The notes under the pieces: generated by a model
Told to the model about the DNA's origin: nothing
The model's input: only the letters and a program-made list of their open reading frames with translations
The model's database searches: none
Part shown: positions 1 to 9,200 of the stretch, piece after piece
How the letters are laid out: each line of letters opens with the position of its first letter
Position numbering within the stretch: position 1 is the first letter of the stretch
Translations under genes and position numbers: made by a program
IMG/VR virus record: IMGVR_UViG_3300009183_000258
Coordinates: 1-30,333 of that record
DNA length: 30,333 nucleotides
DNA from: a virus
Direction: 5' to 3' (one strand)

Positions 1-682
1 AACTATTAGTCACAGCCGCAGTAAAATAAGCAAATGGATTATCCGATTTACTTTCATCAAACTGTAATCCAATCTGTGTCAACTGCAAAATAGCTTGGCC
101 CTTCATTTCGTCATTATAAGTGTAGCCACGAACGTTACCGCGAGTAGCATACCTCTCACATAATTTTAACATCATTCGTGCTAAAGTTGGAGTAATTTGG
201 CCTGCATCTTTATCAAAATGACCTTTATCTAAAGTACCCTTCCAATGACTCTTGCCTACGCAGATTAGCTCATCTTCATCGTTGTATTTCCAATGCTGAA
301 ATGGTGGAAAGTTAACTTTATCTCGTCCGTCTGCAACTGTTTTAGGATTTTTTTTACGTATAGTATTCAATGGAATGTGGTCAAACGTCATAATTCTAAA
401 GACTACATCAGTCTTTTGTATTTTTTTATAATCAACCTCGCAGTCAGCTTGTTTTACTTTTTCGCCTGCTTTTTTACGAGTACTGTATTCTAAATCACCT
501 ATTCTCTTTGCCTGATTTCTTTTAGCTTCGGCTATCGTACGTATGTTTATTTTGTCTATATTTGGTAAAATAATGTCGTATTGATGATATTTTGGATCAG
601 TAAAACTGCAATATGAACTCTTTGATCTGTGTATTTCTAATAACATATCCTTGTTATTTAGGTAATTAACTTTTGCTGTCAT
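1..682 (-). CDS. gp55: Late-transcription sigma factor, gp55-like (partial, C-terminus beyond left edge)
   Basis: The minus-strand frame from ATG at 682-680 stays open for 227 codons to the window edge, with ribosome-binding site GGAGA at 691-695. The product starts MTAKVNYLNNKDMLLEIH, which resembles the start of T4 gp55 (from memory YNYVNNKELLQAI). Near residues 186-225 it has RGYTYNDEMKGQAI and FDESKSDNPFAYFTAAVTNS, matching the sigma region-2-like core of gp55 (in T4 GYTQSWKQEM and FDETKYKNPHAYIT). gp55 is the phage sigma subunit that directs host RNA polymerase to late promoters with help from the sliding clamp and gp33. The core begins near residue 186 here but near residue 62 in T4, so about 120 residues (roughly 35-155, rich in Lys and Arg) are inserted between the N-terminal motif and the core. 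The end of the protein is not visible. Confidence 0.85.
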   Translation of the reverse strand, partial: MTAKVNYLNNKDMLLEIHRSKSSYCSFTDPKYHQYDIILPNIDKINIRTIAEAKRNQAKRIGDLEYSTRKKAGEKVKQADCEVDYKKIQKTDVVFRIMTFDHIPLNTIRKKNPKTVADGRDKVNFPPFQHWKYNDEDELICVGKSHWKGTLDKGHFDKDAGQITPTLARMMLKLCERYATRGNVRGYTYNDEMKGQAILQLTQIGLQFDESKSDNPFAYFTAAVTNS

Positions 683-704
683 TAATGATTTCTCCGGATG
701 TACT

Positions 705-733
705 ATTATAAACTACGCGGTTAATAAAGTCAA
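705..733 (-). promoter_or_regulatory. Host sigma70-type early promoter for gp55
   Basis: On the minus strand the -35 box TTGACT (728-733) and the -10 box TATAAT (705-710) are separated by exactly 17 bp. The -10 is a perfect consensus match and the -35 matches five of six bases. Predicted transcription start is about 698-700, giving a leader of roughly 17 nt that begins next to the GGAGA ribosome-binding site. This fits a phage gene read by unmodified host polymerase before late transcription. No other gene lies between it and gp55. Confidence 0.78.
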
Positions 734-740
734 ATAAATA
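733..740 (+). promoter_or_regulatory. T4-type late promoter octamer for the baseplate operon
   Basis: AATAAATA is a one-base variant of the T4 late promoter TATAAATA. It ends 21 nt before the ATG at 761, the same layout as at 6185 and 26497. Expected start is about 747, so the leader would begin at the AAAGGGA ribosome-binding site (747-753). It shares base 733 with the -35 box of the divergent gp55 promoter. Confidence 0.65.
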
Positions 741-760
741 CTTGCCAAAGGGACATAATT

Positions 761-1741
761 ATGGCATTGAATGTACAAAATTTATCAAGCACTATTTCGG
801 CAACAACTGCTACATTTGGGGCAGTTTCAAGCGCCGTTAATACGGTTAAGAATTTAGGAGTTGGTAGCCTACAAGACAATCTACTAAGCGGTACAGGGCT
901 AGCGGCAGGAGCAGAAGCGATCGGTGATGTCATGGGTGCCCTCTCAAGTTTTGGTGGTGGCGATGCCGGCGCAAATGATTGGCGTGTAAGACTAAGCCTG
1001 CCTAACTGGGTTAGTTTTAAAAGTAGTGCAGTTTTAAAACCATTGAAAGAAGCGGGCGGGTTAATATTTCCTTATACCCCTCAAATTAGCATGAGCACAA
1101 GTGCCAAATATACTGCCATTCCAACTATACACAGTAATTATACATTCCAAGCATATCAAAATAGTGATCCTGGAGAAATTAAAATTACCGGAGCATTTAA
1201 CGTAGAGGATAGTTCGCAAGCGTTATATTGGATTGCTGTAGTACACTATCTACGTAGCGTTTCAAAAATGTTTAGCGGAAACGATCCAAAAGCAGGTAAC
1301 CCTCCTCCTATAGTAAATCTTAATGGTTATGGTGCGTATGTTTTTAAAAATGTTCCTGTGATTATTAAATCTATGAGTCTTGATCTTCCACAAGAGTGTG
1401 ACTATATTAGTTGTGATGTAGTTGGTAGTGCCGCTGGAGAAATTGCAGGTATTGCAGATAGTATTGGCGGCCTTGCAGATACACTTGGCGGAGCCTTACC
1501 GTCACTGGGCCCTATCACAAGCACGATAAGTAGTATAGCAGGCGGCGTGGGGCAAGTAGCAAGCCTATTAGGTAGTTTTGGAGTAGGTGGAAGCACTAGT
1601 GGCGGAGTTGCCCACGTTCCGACGAAGAGTTCAATTACAGTGACACTAATGCCTGCTTACAGTAGAAACTCAGCACGTAACTTTAGTCTTGATAGATTTG
1701 TTCAAGGCGGTTATATGAATAACGCAACAGGATACGTATAA
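761..1741 (+). CDS. gp48: Baseplate tail-tube cap protein, gp48-like
   Basis: This 326-residue protein resembles the gp48/gp54-type tube-initiating proteins of marine T4-like phages. The conserved core is GGLIFPYTPQISMSTSAKY (around residues 100-120), GNPPPIVNLNGYG (around 180-193) and a C-terminal stretch with PTKSSITVTLMPAYSRN followed by FSLDRF. In T4, gp48 and gp54 (364 and 320 aa) sit on the central hub and start tail-tube polymerisation. Two Ala/Gly/Ser-rich hydrophobic stretches flank the core, at residues 1-75 and about 223-282. The start has a good ribosome-binding site (AAAGGGA, 747-753), and the gene is followed after one base by gp53. gp54 is a possible alternative identity, since the two families are hard to tell apart by eye. 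Confidence 0.65.
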   Translation: MALNVQNLSSTISATTATFGAVSSAVNTVKNLGVGSLQDNLLSGTGLAAGAEAIGDVMGALSSFGGGDAGANDWRVRLSLPNWVSFKSSAVLKPLKEAGGLIFPYTPQISMSTSAKYTAIPTIHSNYTFQAYQNSDPGEIKITGAFNVEDSSQALYWIAVVHYLRSVSKMFSGNDPKAGNPPPIVNLNGYGAYVFKNVPVIIKSMSLDLPQECDYISCDVVGSAAGEIAGIADSIGGLADTLGGALPSLGPITSTISSIAGGVGQVASLLGSFGVGGSTSGGVAHVPTKSSITVTLMPAYSRNSARNFSLDRFVQGGYMNNATGYV

Positions 1742-1742
1742 T

Positions 1743-2045
1743 ATGTCTACAATTTACTCAAGTGTTAGTCCTTGGTATACAACTTCTATTAAACAAAATT
1801 ATCTAGACGTATTAAAAATTCGACCAGTAGCAGCCGCCACCGATGATATTTTGTACACTATAGATGCTAAGTTTAATAATAGACCAGATTTACTTGCTTA
1901 TGCATTATATGGTGATGCCGCACTATGGTGGGTTTTTATCCAACGAAATTTGGATGTACTACAAGATCCAATTTTTGATTTTGTCGCCGGAAAGAAAATA
2001 TATCTTCCTAAAGAAAGTAATTTACGATCAGTGTTAGGATTATAA
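1743..2045 (+). CDS. gp53: Baseplate wedge protein gp53-like (LysM-like fold)
   Basis: A 100-residue protein with the gp53/LysM-like pattern: an N-terminal YLDVLKIRP strand, then RPDLLAYALYGDAALWWVFI, QDPIFDF and the end strand GKKIYLP. This is the usual order in which a helix-helix LysM-like unit recognises its partner (low-complexity leader, xxLAxxxYGDxxxWWxI, DP, GxxIxxP). T4 gp53 (196 aa) joins neighbouring wedges around the hub; this form is about half that length and consists mostly of the LysM-like part. It starts one base after the gp48-like stop and ends one base before the next ATG, so translation is probably coupled. No peptidoglycan-cleaving residues are expected, since the domain is structural here. 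Confidence 0.68.
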   Translation: MSTIYSSVSPWYTTSIKQNYLDVLKIRPVAAATDDILYTIDAKFNNRPDLLAYALYGDAALWWVFIQRNLDVLQDPIFDFVAGKKIYLPKESNLRSVLGL

Positions 2046-2046
2046 T

Positions 2047-4269
2047 ATGGGAATACTTGATTCAGTAACATCAGCTACAACTGCCGTCAGCGGAGCAGTT
2101 AATAGTGTAACAAATTTAATAGACACAGGTCCTGCATCTGCGCTGTCAAGTATAGGAAGCAGTATTAGCGGAGCATTGGGATCAGTTACTGGTTTATTAA
2201 ACAGCCTTGGCGGTAGTAAGCTACCGTTGCCCAATATATTATCAAAATATACTACTTACAACTATATTATAAGTCTAGGAGTATTAACTGAAAAAGATAT
2301 AAATTTTCCTGATACAAATTATATGGCTGGAAAATCATTCCCATTAATTTGTAAAAGTGCAAATGCAGACCCGTACAATCGTGTACAAACTGCGTATGGA
2401 AAATTCGACTTCTTTATAGATAATATAATCTTACAACACCAAATGGGTTGGGACAAAAATAATAACAGCAATGTTACAAATATAAAATTTGATTTGACCG
2501 AACCATTTAGCATGGGTATGTTTTTAATTGCCTGCCAAACAGCCGCCTATCAATGCGGATGGAAAAACTACAGAGATGCACCTTACGTTATTAAAATTGA
2601 GTTTCGAGGAAACAACCCGGGGTCGATGGTTACAGTTCCAAATACAACAAGATATATTCCTTTAAAATTAACAAACACCGCAATGACCGTTAGTGAAAAA
2701 GGTGCAAAATATGCTTGTAGTGGTATTGCATGGAACGCTAGTGCGTTTAGTACAAGAACTGCAAATCTTTCAACAGACACCTCAATCAAAGGAGCAACAG
2801 TACAAGAAGTTTTGCAAACTGGACCAAAAAGTTTACAATCAGTATTAAATGCAAGAGAATTAGAGTTAAAAAAAGATGGTACTGTAGAAGAACCTGACGA
2901 GTATATTATTTTATTTCCAACAGATCCTGCAAGCTCTGCAACTCCTGCAGGCGCTGGCGATAGTGCTGAATCAACAGATTCAGCTACCACATCAACATCA
3001 ACAACATCAACTGGCGGAAGCGGAAGTTTAGAAGAAAAACTTGGAGTTTCTAAAAGTAAAATTAATAACACACTAGTACAACCAGACGGCGTATGTAATG
3101 CGTTAGGTAAAGCAAGCATGGGATACGGATTAGATAAACAAGGCGACCCTGCATTTGGCTCAGAGCAAAAAGTATGGGATCCTACCAATAAAGTGTGGAT
3201 ACGGGCAAATGCCAAATCTGCTATAACTGAAGGTGAATTTCGATTTGCACAAGACTCAGATATTCCTAATGCTATTAACCAAGTATTATTAAAAAGCGAT
3301 TATCCAACCCAAGCACTTGATGTAGCACAAGTAAATGCAGAAGGATTAAGACAGTGGTGGCACATTGATACTCAAATTTATACTAAAGGCGGCTCAGAAA
3401 ATTTGAATACTGGTACAAAGGCACGATTAATTGTTTATAGGGTATTGCCTTACGAAGTTAGCGTTGCATCAACTAATCCTCCAAATACAGCCCCACCGGG
3501 TGTTGATAATCTTAAAAAGCAATCAGTAAAAGAATATAATTACATTTTTACTGGAAAGAATACAGAAGTTTTAAGATTTGATATTAAATTTAATGCGGCG
3601 TTTCAATCATCGCTTGCATCTGATAACTTTAAAAGAGGTCAGGGCGTACAAACTGCAGAAACTGATAGCACATCTACATCTGAAAAAGACACAGACATTG
3701 AGTTGCCAAAAGGAAATTTACCTTCTGATAAACTAGGCGTTATACCAACTACTAGTAACCGTAAGAAAAATATAACCTCTACAGACGGGCAGGGCGGAGG
3801 TGGAGAGGAAAATGAAGTTACTCGTGCTGCCAGGATATTTCATGATGCAATAACTAGGGGTAATGATATGTTAAGTTTGAATATGGATATATGGGGAGAT
3901 CCTTATTATATTGCACAAAGCGGCCAGGGTAATTACACATCTAAAGCTACATCATTTAAAAATTTAAATTCCGACGGAACAGTAAACTATCAAAACGGTG
4001 AAGTATATGTTACTGTTAATTTTAGAACTCCCATTGATATTAACCAAGCAACTGGCCTTTATAAATTTTCTAATAACTCAGCACCAGTTGTAGCATTTAG
4101 CGGATTATATAGAGTTACAAATGTTACAAGTACTTTCCTAGGCGGGTCTTTTAAACAGACGTTAAAAGGCCAGCGCATGCCACAACAAGAGAATCCAAAT
4201 GTTGGCACAAAAGAGCAAACGTATTCTATCAGCAATAAGAAACCTTCGCCTCCAGATCCAAATGAATAA
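2047..4269 (+). CDS. Putative baseplate hub protein
   Basis: This 740-residue protein is not confidently named but looks like a hub component. Residues 1-60 are Ala/Gly/Ser-rich and hydrophobic. Residues 65-290 form a module with FDLTEPFSMGMFLIACQTAA and DAPYVIKIEFRG. A Ser/Thr linker follows (about 303-328). A second module runs to about 528, and a second polar, Gly-rich linker runs to about 590. The last module (590-720) contains GNDMLSLNMDIWGDPYYIAQ, NFRTPIDINQATGL, FSGLYRVTNVTSTF and LKGQRMPQQ; the pattern of a DPYxIxQ strand followed by a closing beta sheet is typical of phage hub (gp27-type) proteins. It lies immediately before the gp5-like spike, the normal gp27 partner. The gp27 role is inferred from position and architecture. 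Confidence 0.5.
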   Translation: MGILDSVTSATTAVSGAVNSVTNLIDTGPASALSSIGSSISGALGSVTGLLNSLGGSKLPLPNILSKYTTYNYIISLGVLTEKDINFPDTNYMAGKSFPLICKSANADPYNRVQTAYGKFDFFIDNIILQHQMGWDKNNNSNVTNIKFDLTEPFSMGMFLIACQTAAYQCGWKNYRDAPYVIKIEFRGNNPGSMVTVPNTTRYIPLKLTNTAMTVSEKGAKYACSGIAWNASAFSTRTANLSTDTSIKGATVQEVLQTGPKSLQSVLNARELELKKDGTVEEPDEYIILFPTDPASSATPAGAGDSAESTDSATTSTSTTSTGGSGSLEEKLGVSKSKINNTLVQPDGVCNALGKASMGYGLDKQGDPAFGSEQKVWDPTNKVWIRANAKSAITEGEFRFAQDSDIPNAINQVLLKSDYPTQALDVAQVNAEGLRQWWHIDTQIYTKGGSENLNTGTKARLIVYRVLPYEVSVASTNPPNTAPPGVDNLKKQSVKEYNYIFTGKNTEVLRFDIKFNAAFQSSLASDNFKRGQGVQTAETDSTSTSEKDTDIELPKGNLPSDKLGVIPTTSNRKKNITSTDGQGGGGEENEVTRAARIFHDAITRGNDMLSLNMDIWGDPYYIAQSGQGNYTSKATSFKNLNSDGTVNYQNGEVYVTVNFRTPIDINQATGLYKFSNNSAPVVAFSGLYRVTNVTSTFLGGSFKQTLKGQRMPQQENPNVGTKEQTYSISNKKPSPPDPNE

Positions 4270-4278
4270 AGGCCTTAC

Positions 4279-5718
4279 ATGAGTGATCAAACAAAAAATT
4301 CAGAATATGCAGGGTCGGCGAAACCAACCCCAAATGCAGGCCCGTACCTTGCTAGGGTAATCGGCCACTTAGATGACAAATATATGGGGTCTCTTGAAGT
4401 TGAAATATTACGAGATATTAGTCCCGGAGCTACTGCCGAAGGTAAACCTATTAGGGCAAAAATGTTAACTCCATTTTTTGGAACAACCTTCTCTGGAACC
4501 CCACAAACAGAAAATAACACCTATGACGAAACACAAAAGTCGTACGGCATGTGGTTTGTGCCACCTGATGTAGGTAGCCTAGTTATGGTAATTTATGTAA
4601 GGGGAAACTCTGCTGATCCTTACTGGTTTGGATGTATTCCTAGTGAAGGCATGAATTTTAGCGTTCCTGGTCTTGCGGCAACTGAGTACGTGGTAGAGGG
4701 CGGTGGAAGAATACCGGTAGCTGAATTTAATAAAAAAGCAAATTCGCAAGTACAAGATGCCACAAAAATTAAAAAACCTCGCCATCGTATTGCTGATGTT
4801 TTAGAAACACAAGGATTGTTAAAAGATGATACTAGAGGTATTACTACTAGTTCTGCTCGCCGAGAATTTCCTAGCGCAGTATTTGGAATTAGCACTCCTG
4901 GCCCAGTAGATAAAAAAGGTCCTAGTGCAAAACAAGGAAAAGTAGGAGAACAAGCAAACGTTCCTAAAAGTAGGTTAGGCGGAACAACGCTGGTAATGGA
5001 TGACGGCGATGATAAGTTTATTCGTAAGACATCTGCAGAAACTGGACCGCCAGAATATATAGGTAAAGAGTTAGGTAACTCTGGTGGTGATCCTGGAATT
5101 CCTCATAACGAATTATTCCGTATCCGTACTAGAACCGGACATCAGATTTTACTTCACAATTCAGAAGACTTAATCTACATTGGTAATGCCAAAGGCACTA
5201 CTTGGATTGAAATGACAAGTAATGGAAAGATTGATATCTATGCTAAAGACAGTGTAAGTGTCCATACAGAAAATGATATAAATTTTACTGCTGATAGAGA
5301 TATCAACATGACAGCTAAAGGTAATATTAATTTTAATTCTACCGGTTTAACAAACTTGTCATCAACTGGTAATTTTAATATCAACTCAGCAGGCGCGGCA
5401 AATATAACAGCCGCAGGTGCAAGCAACATTAATGCCGGCACTCACACTGAAACCGCTGGTACTATTAATATGAATGGCCCGGTTGCCGCCAAAGCAGTTA
5501 AGGCTCCTAAAGCAGTTCGAATACCGACTGCAGAACCATGGAAGGGACACGAAAACTTAGATCCGGCGCTATTTACGCCAGCAAAAACAAAAGCAGTTGT
5601 TCCAGCAGCCGGCGCAAATCCAGTAGAGGCAAAAATTCCAACTCCTGAAAAATTTGGAAAGTATACAACTGAAACAGATACCTTTGCTAATGTAAAAGGC
5701 CCAGAACCACAGGAATAA
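4279..5718 (+). CDS. gp5: Central spike / hub protein gp5-like, without lysozyme domain
   Basis: A 479-residue protein with the two outer gp5 domains. Residues about 17-135 form the OB-fold (GPYLARVIGHLDDKYMGSLE, MWFVPPDVGSLVMVIY, DPYWFGCIP). After a linker with REFPSAVFGISTPGP and LGGTTLVMDDGDD comes RTGHQILLHN (near 285) and then a repeated beta-prism of about eight-residue units (317-399: KIDIYAKD, VSVHTEND, INFTADRD, INMTAKGN). This is the needle that forms the trimeric puncturing spike. T4 gp5 (575 aa) carries a T4-lysozyme domain between OB-fold and needle. Here that stretch has no lysozyme-like sequence, as I recall for gp5 of cyanophages. The tail after 400 is Ala/Pro/Lys-rich. Ribosome-binding site AAAGG lies at 4268-4272. 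Confidence 0.85.
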   Translation: MSDQTKNSEYAGSAKPTPNAGPYLARVIGHLDDKYMGSLEVEILRDISPGATAEGKPIRAKMLTPFFGTTFSGTPQTENNTYDETQKSYGMWFVPPDVGSLVMVIYVRGNSADPYWFGCIPSEGMNFSVPGLAATEYVVEGGGRIPVAEFNKKANSQVQDATKIKKPRHRIADVLETQGLLKDDTRGITTSSARREFPSAVFGISTPGPVDKKGPSAKQGKVGEQANVPKSRLGGTTLVMDDGDDKFIRKTSAETGPPEYIGKELGNSGGDPGIPHNELFRIRTRTGHQILLHNSEDLIYIGNAKGTTWIEMTSNGKIDIYAKDSVSVHTENDINFTADRDINMTAKGNINFNSTGLTNLSSTGNFNINSAGAANITAAGASNINAGTHTETAGTINMNGPVAAKAVKAPKAVRIPTAEPWKGHENLDPALFTPAKTKAVVPAAGANPVEAKIPTPEKFGKYTTETDTFANVKGPEPQE

Positions 5719-5722
5719 CACT

Positions 5723-6163
5723 ATGTCAAATTCATCATTATATAACAAAATTGTATTACCAGCCGCTAATAGAAACGAGGACATTACTTCGCAGATGTAT
5801 AGAGGTTTCAGTACTATCAGTGCCGACGCCGAAAACTTTAGTCTTTATGATCTTAGTTTGATCAAACAAGATTTATTGAACCATTTTCATGTGCGCCAAA
5901 CTGAACGGTTAATGAATCCTGAATTTGGCACTATTATTTGGGACTTATTGTTTGAGCCACTAACAGAAGAATTGAAAATGTTGATAACTGAAAATGTTAA
6001 TGATATTATCAACTATGACCCACGAATTAGGGCAGAACAAGTGACAGTAACGGCATACGAAAGCGGCATTCAAATTGAGTGTTTACTAACCTACTTACCT
6101 TATAATATTAGTCAAGCAATGCAACTACGCTTCGACCAAGCAAATGGTTTATTAGCACTATAA
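5723..6163 (+). CDS. gp25: Baseplate wedge protein gp25 (GPW/gp25 family)
   Basis: A 146-residue protein (T4 gp25 is 132) with the full family pattern: YDLSLIKQDLLNHFHVRQTE, then RLMNPEFGTIIWDLLFEPL, then INYDPRI and a closing beta segment VTVTAYESGIQIECLLTYLP. gp25 belongs to the wedge core with gp6 and gp53; sheath assembly starts from it. It also has homologues in type VI secretion (TssE). The usual EPR motif after the helix appears as DPR at INYDPRI. The start has AGGA about 9 nt upstream, inside the end of gp5. It is the last gene before the second late promoter. Confidence 0.9.
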   Translation: MSNSSLYNKIVLPAANRNEDITSQMYRGFSTISADAENFSLYDLSLIKQDLLNHFHVRQTERLMNPEFGTIIWDLLFEPLTEELKMLITENVNDIINYDPRIRAEQVTVTAYESGIQIECLLTYLPYNISQAMQLRFDQANGLLAL

Positions 6164-6184
6164 TGTATGCACATAATTTTATTC

Positions 6185-6192
6185 GATAAATA
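6185..6192 (+). promoter_or_regulatory. T4-type late promoter octamer upstream of gp6
   Basis: GATAAATA lies in the 47-bp gap between gp25 and gp6, 19 nt before the ATG at 6211. The predicted start at about 6199 would leave a leader of about 12 nt starting at the AGGA ribosome-binding site (6201-6204). The same octamer precedes the gene at 26525. No hairpin-plus-T-run terminator is visible in the gap, so transcription from upstream probably reads through. Confidence 0.65.
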
Positions 6193-6210
6193 TTAATATT
6201 AGGATACCCC

Positions 6211-9200
6211 ATGAGCGCAACTGATAGACAAAACAGATTACTTGTAGCAGAAGATTGGAAAAAAGTCTACCAATCATTCCGTAACGCAGATTTCCAAAGC
6301 TATGATTTTGAAAATTTGCGTCGCACTATGATCGATTATATCCGTCAGAATTATCCTGAAGACTATAACGATTATATTGAATCTAGCGAATATCTTGCGC
6401 TTATTGATTTAATTGCGTTCCTTGGGCAAAGTATTGCCTTCCGTGTAGACTTAAATGCTCGTGAAAATTTCTTAGAATTAGCAGAACGCCGCGAATCAGT
6501 ATTACGTTTAGCAAGGATGCTTAGTTATAATGCAAAGCGTAATATTCCAGCTCAGGGATTGTTAAAGTTTGCTACTGTTCAAACATCACAAAACGTGATT
6601 GATAGCAACGGTCGTAATTTATCTAATCAAGTAATTACATGGAATGACCCAAGTAATGATAATTGGTACGATCAGTTTATTAAAGTAATGAACTCTGCAT
6701 TTATACAAACCCAACAGTTTGGTAATCCTGCTGACAAAGCAACTATCTATAATATTCCTACAGAACAATACAGATTTAATGGATCAAACACTGATGTTCC
6801 AGTGTATAGTTTTACAAAATCTGTATCGGGTCGATCAATGAATTTTGAAATCACTAGCACTACGTTTGCTGGAGAAAATTATATCTACGAAGAAGCTCCA
6901 AAGATCGGTAATCGTTTAGCATGTGTTTATAAAGATGACGGCCGCGGCCCCGGCAGTCGATCATCTGGATTCTTTTTAAATTTCACACAAGGTACATTAA
7001 ACACTGGATCGTTTACTGTTAACCAACCAAACTCTAACGAGTCGATTGATATTGAGTCAACTAATATTAATAATAATGATGTTTGGTTATATCGACTAGA
7101 CCAGAATGGCCTTGAAGCAGAAAAATGGACTAAAGTTCCTGACTTTGAAGGAAATAATGTCATCTACAATAGTGTTAATAAAAATATTAGAAATATTTAT
7201 GGTGTAGTTACACGAGCCGGCGATGCAGTTAGTTTAGCGTTCAGTGACGGGACATTCGGCAACAAACCATTAGGCACATTTAGAGTATACTATAGAATTA
7301 GTAACGGATTGTCATATACTGTTAATGTTCCGGATATACGTAGCGTCTCTATATCAATTCCCTATTACAGCGCATCTAATCAATTAGAAACATTGACAGT
7401 TTCTTTAGCGTTGGCATCAAGTGTTGCTAATGCAGATGTATCTGAACCCAGCGACAGTATTAAAGCCAATGCACCTGCAACATATTATACACAAAATCGT
7501 ATGATTACAGGCGAAGATTATAATATTAGTCCGTTATCTGCAACAACTCAAGTAGCAAAAATTAAATCAGTTAACAGAACAAGTAGTGGTATTAGTCGAT
7601 ACTTTGATCTTGTTGATCCAACAGGCAAATACAGTTCAACAAATTTGTTTGCCGATGACGGAATAGTTTATAAAGAAGAATTTAATAGCCAAACTAGATT
7701 CTCATACGCTAATAAAACAGACATTGAAGGTATTATATACAACACAGTATTTGATATTTTAGATAGTGCAAATTTAAGAAACTTTTATTATTCAAAGTTC
7801 ATGGTGTATATTACATCTAGTCTTAATATTATTTGGAATAAAATTACAACTGATACCGGAATGTCCACAGGCCATATCGGAGATGCTAATGACGGCACAA
7901 TTTATAAAGTTGGATCTTACACTTCAACAGATTTAAAATACTTAATGCCTGGGGCATTGGTAAAATTCATAGCACCGACTGGATATTATTTCGATACAAC
8001 AAACAATAATGCATTAGTTACTATAACTATTCCGGCAGCGCCTGAAACAAGTTCTTATATATGGGCTGAAGTAATATCTGTTTCCGACGACGGCACAGCC
8101 GCAGGTAAGGGAGTGCTTACTAGTGGGTTTGGGCCAGTTAAATTAAATAGGATAGTTCCGTCAACATCGGTAATAACACAAATTATACCTAAATGGAGAA
8201 CAGTTGTTGAAAGTACAACAATTACTTCGATGATTGATTTAATATTTGCAAACAAGCCGTTTGGTATTCGATACGATCCAACGCCATCTCCTACTCCAGG
8301 CTGGAAGATAGTGTTTGAATCAAATTTAAATATAATTTCAAAATTTAGTTTAGGTAAACAAGGCGACATTTCCAACCAGCAACAAGATGCCAGTTGGATG
8401 TTATTGTTTACAACAGATAACGAATACTACACTATTACTAGTAGAGAGCAACGCTACCTATTTGAAAGCGATGCCCAAGTACGATTTTACTTTGACAGCA
8501 ACAACAAAATTTATGATAGTAGATCTAATTCAGTTGTTAAAGATAACATCAATATATTGAGTATTAATACTAAACCTAGAAATACACTTTCTTTTACTAA
8601 TAATTTAGTATGGGATGTTGTTTCAGAATATATTGGTATAGACGGATATGTCGATACTAAAAAATTAATAGTATCGTTTGCTGATAGTGATGATAATAGT
8701 GTTGTTGACGATCCAGAATTATTTTTAAATATTGTTGATCCACCTTCTGTGGCAGAAACAGACCTAACTATTTTAAAAAGAACATATATTTTACAACAGA
8801 AATATCTAATTAGCCAAGGGCAAGAAGATTACAAGTATGTTAATAATTCTAATGATAAAGTTAAAATACTACCTACTGAAAATGATGCATATACATTTAC
8901 TGGCGGGTTAACATACTGGGCTGATAGCCAGTATTTTTATTTTGTAGATACTGGCGTTGTTAAACAATTAAATTTAACACTTGGAAAATTAATTCCAAGT
9001 TTAGATTATAAAGTGTTTGTTGGTAGAGATAATTTAAAATTCCAATACACCCATAGTGCAGATTATGAATCAAGAGTTGATCCGGGCGCAAGTAATATCA
9101 TTGACATATATGTTTTAACAAAACGATACGACACACAATTTAGGCAGTGGCTATCTGGTGCAATTACTTCTAAGCCACTACCACCGAGCTCGGATGAATT

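Noticed and set aside
293-493. 66-codon plus-strand frame over the left-edge region
   Set aside because: It is antisense to gp55, whose minus-strand frame is much longer and carries gp55 motifs and a promoter.
2583-3215. 210-codon minus-strand frame inside the hub-like gene
   Set aside because: No ribosome-binding site or domain pattern; composition is the complement of the strongly biased hub codons. The same applies to the minus-strand frames at 22888-23316, 24325-24735 and others.
6164-6210. Possible terminator in the gp25-gp6 gap
   Set aside because: The AT-rich sequence TAATATTA-type palindrome is short and lacks a GC stem and following T-run; the late octamer explains the gap.
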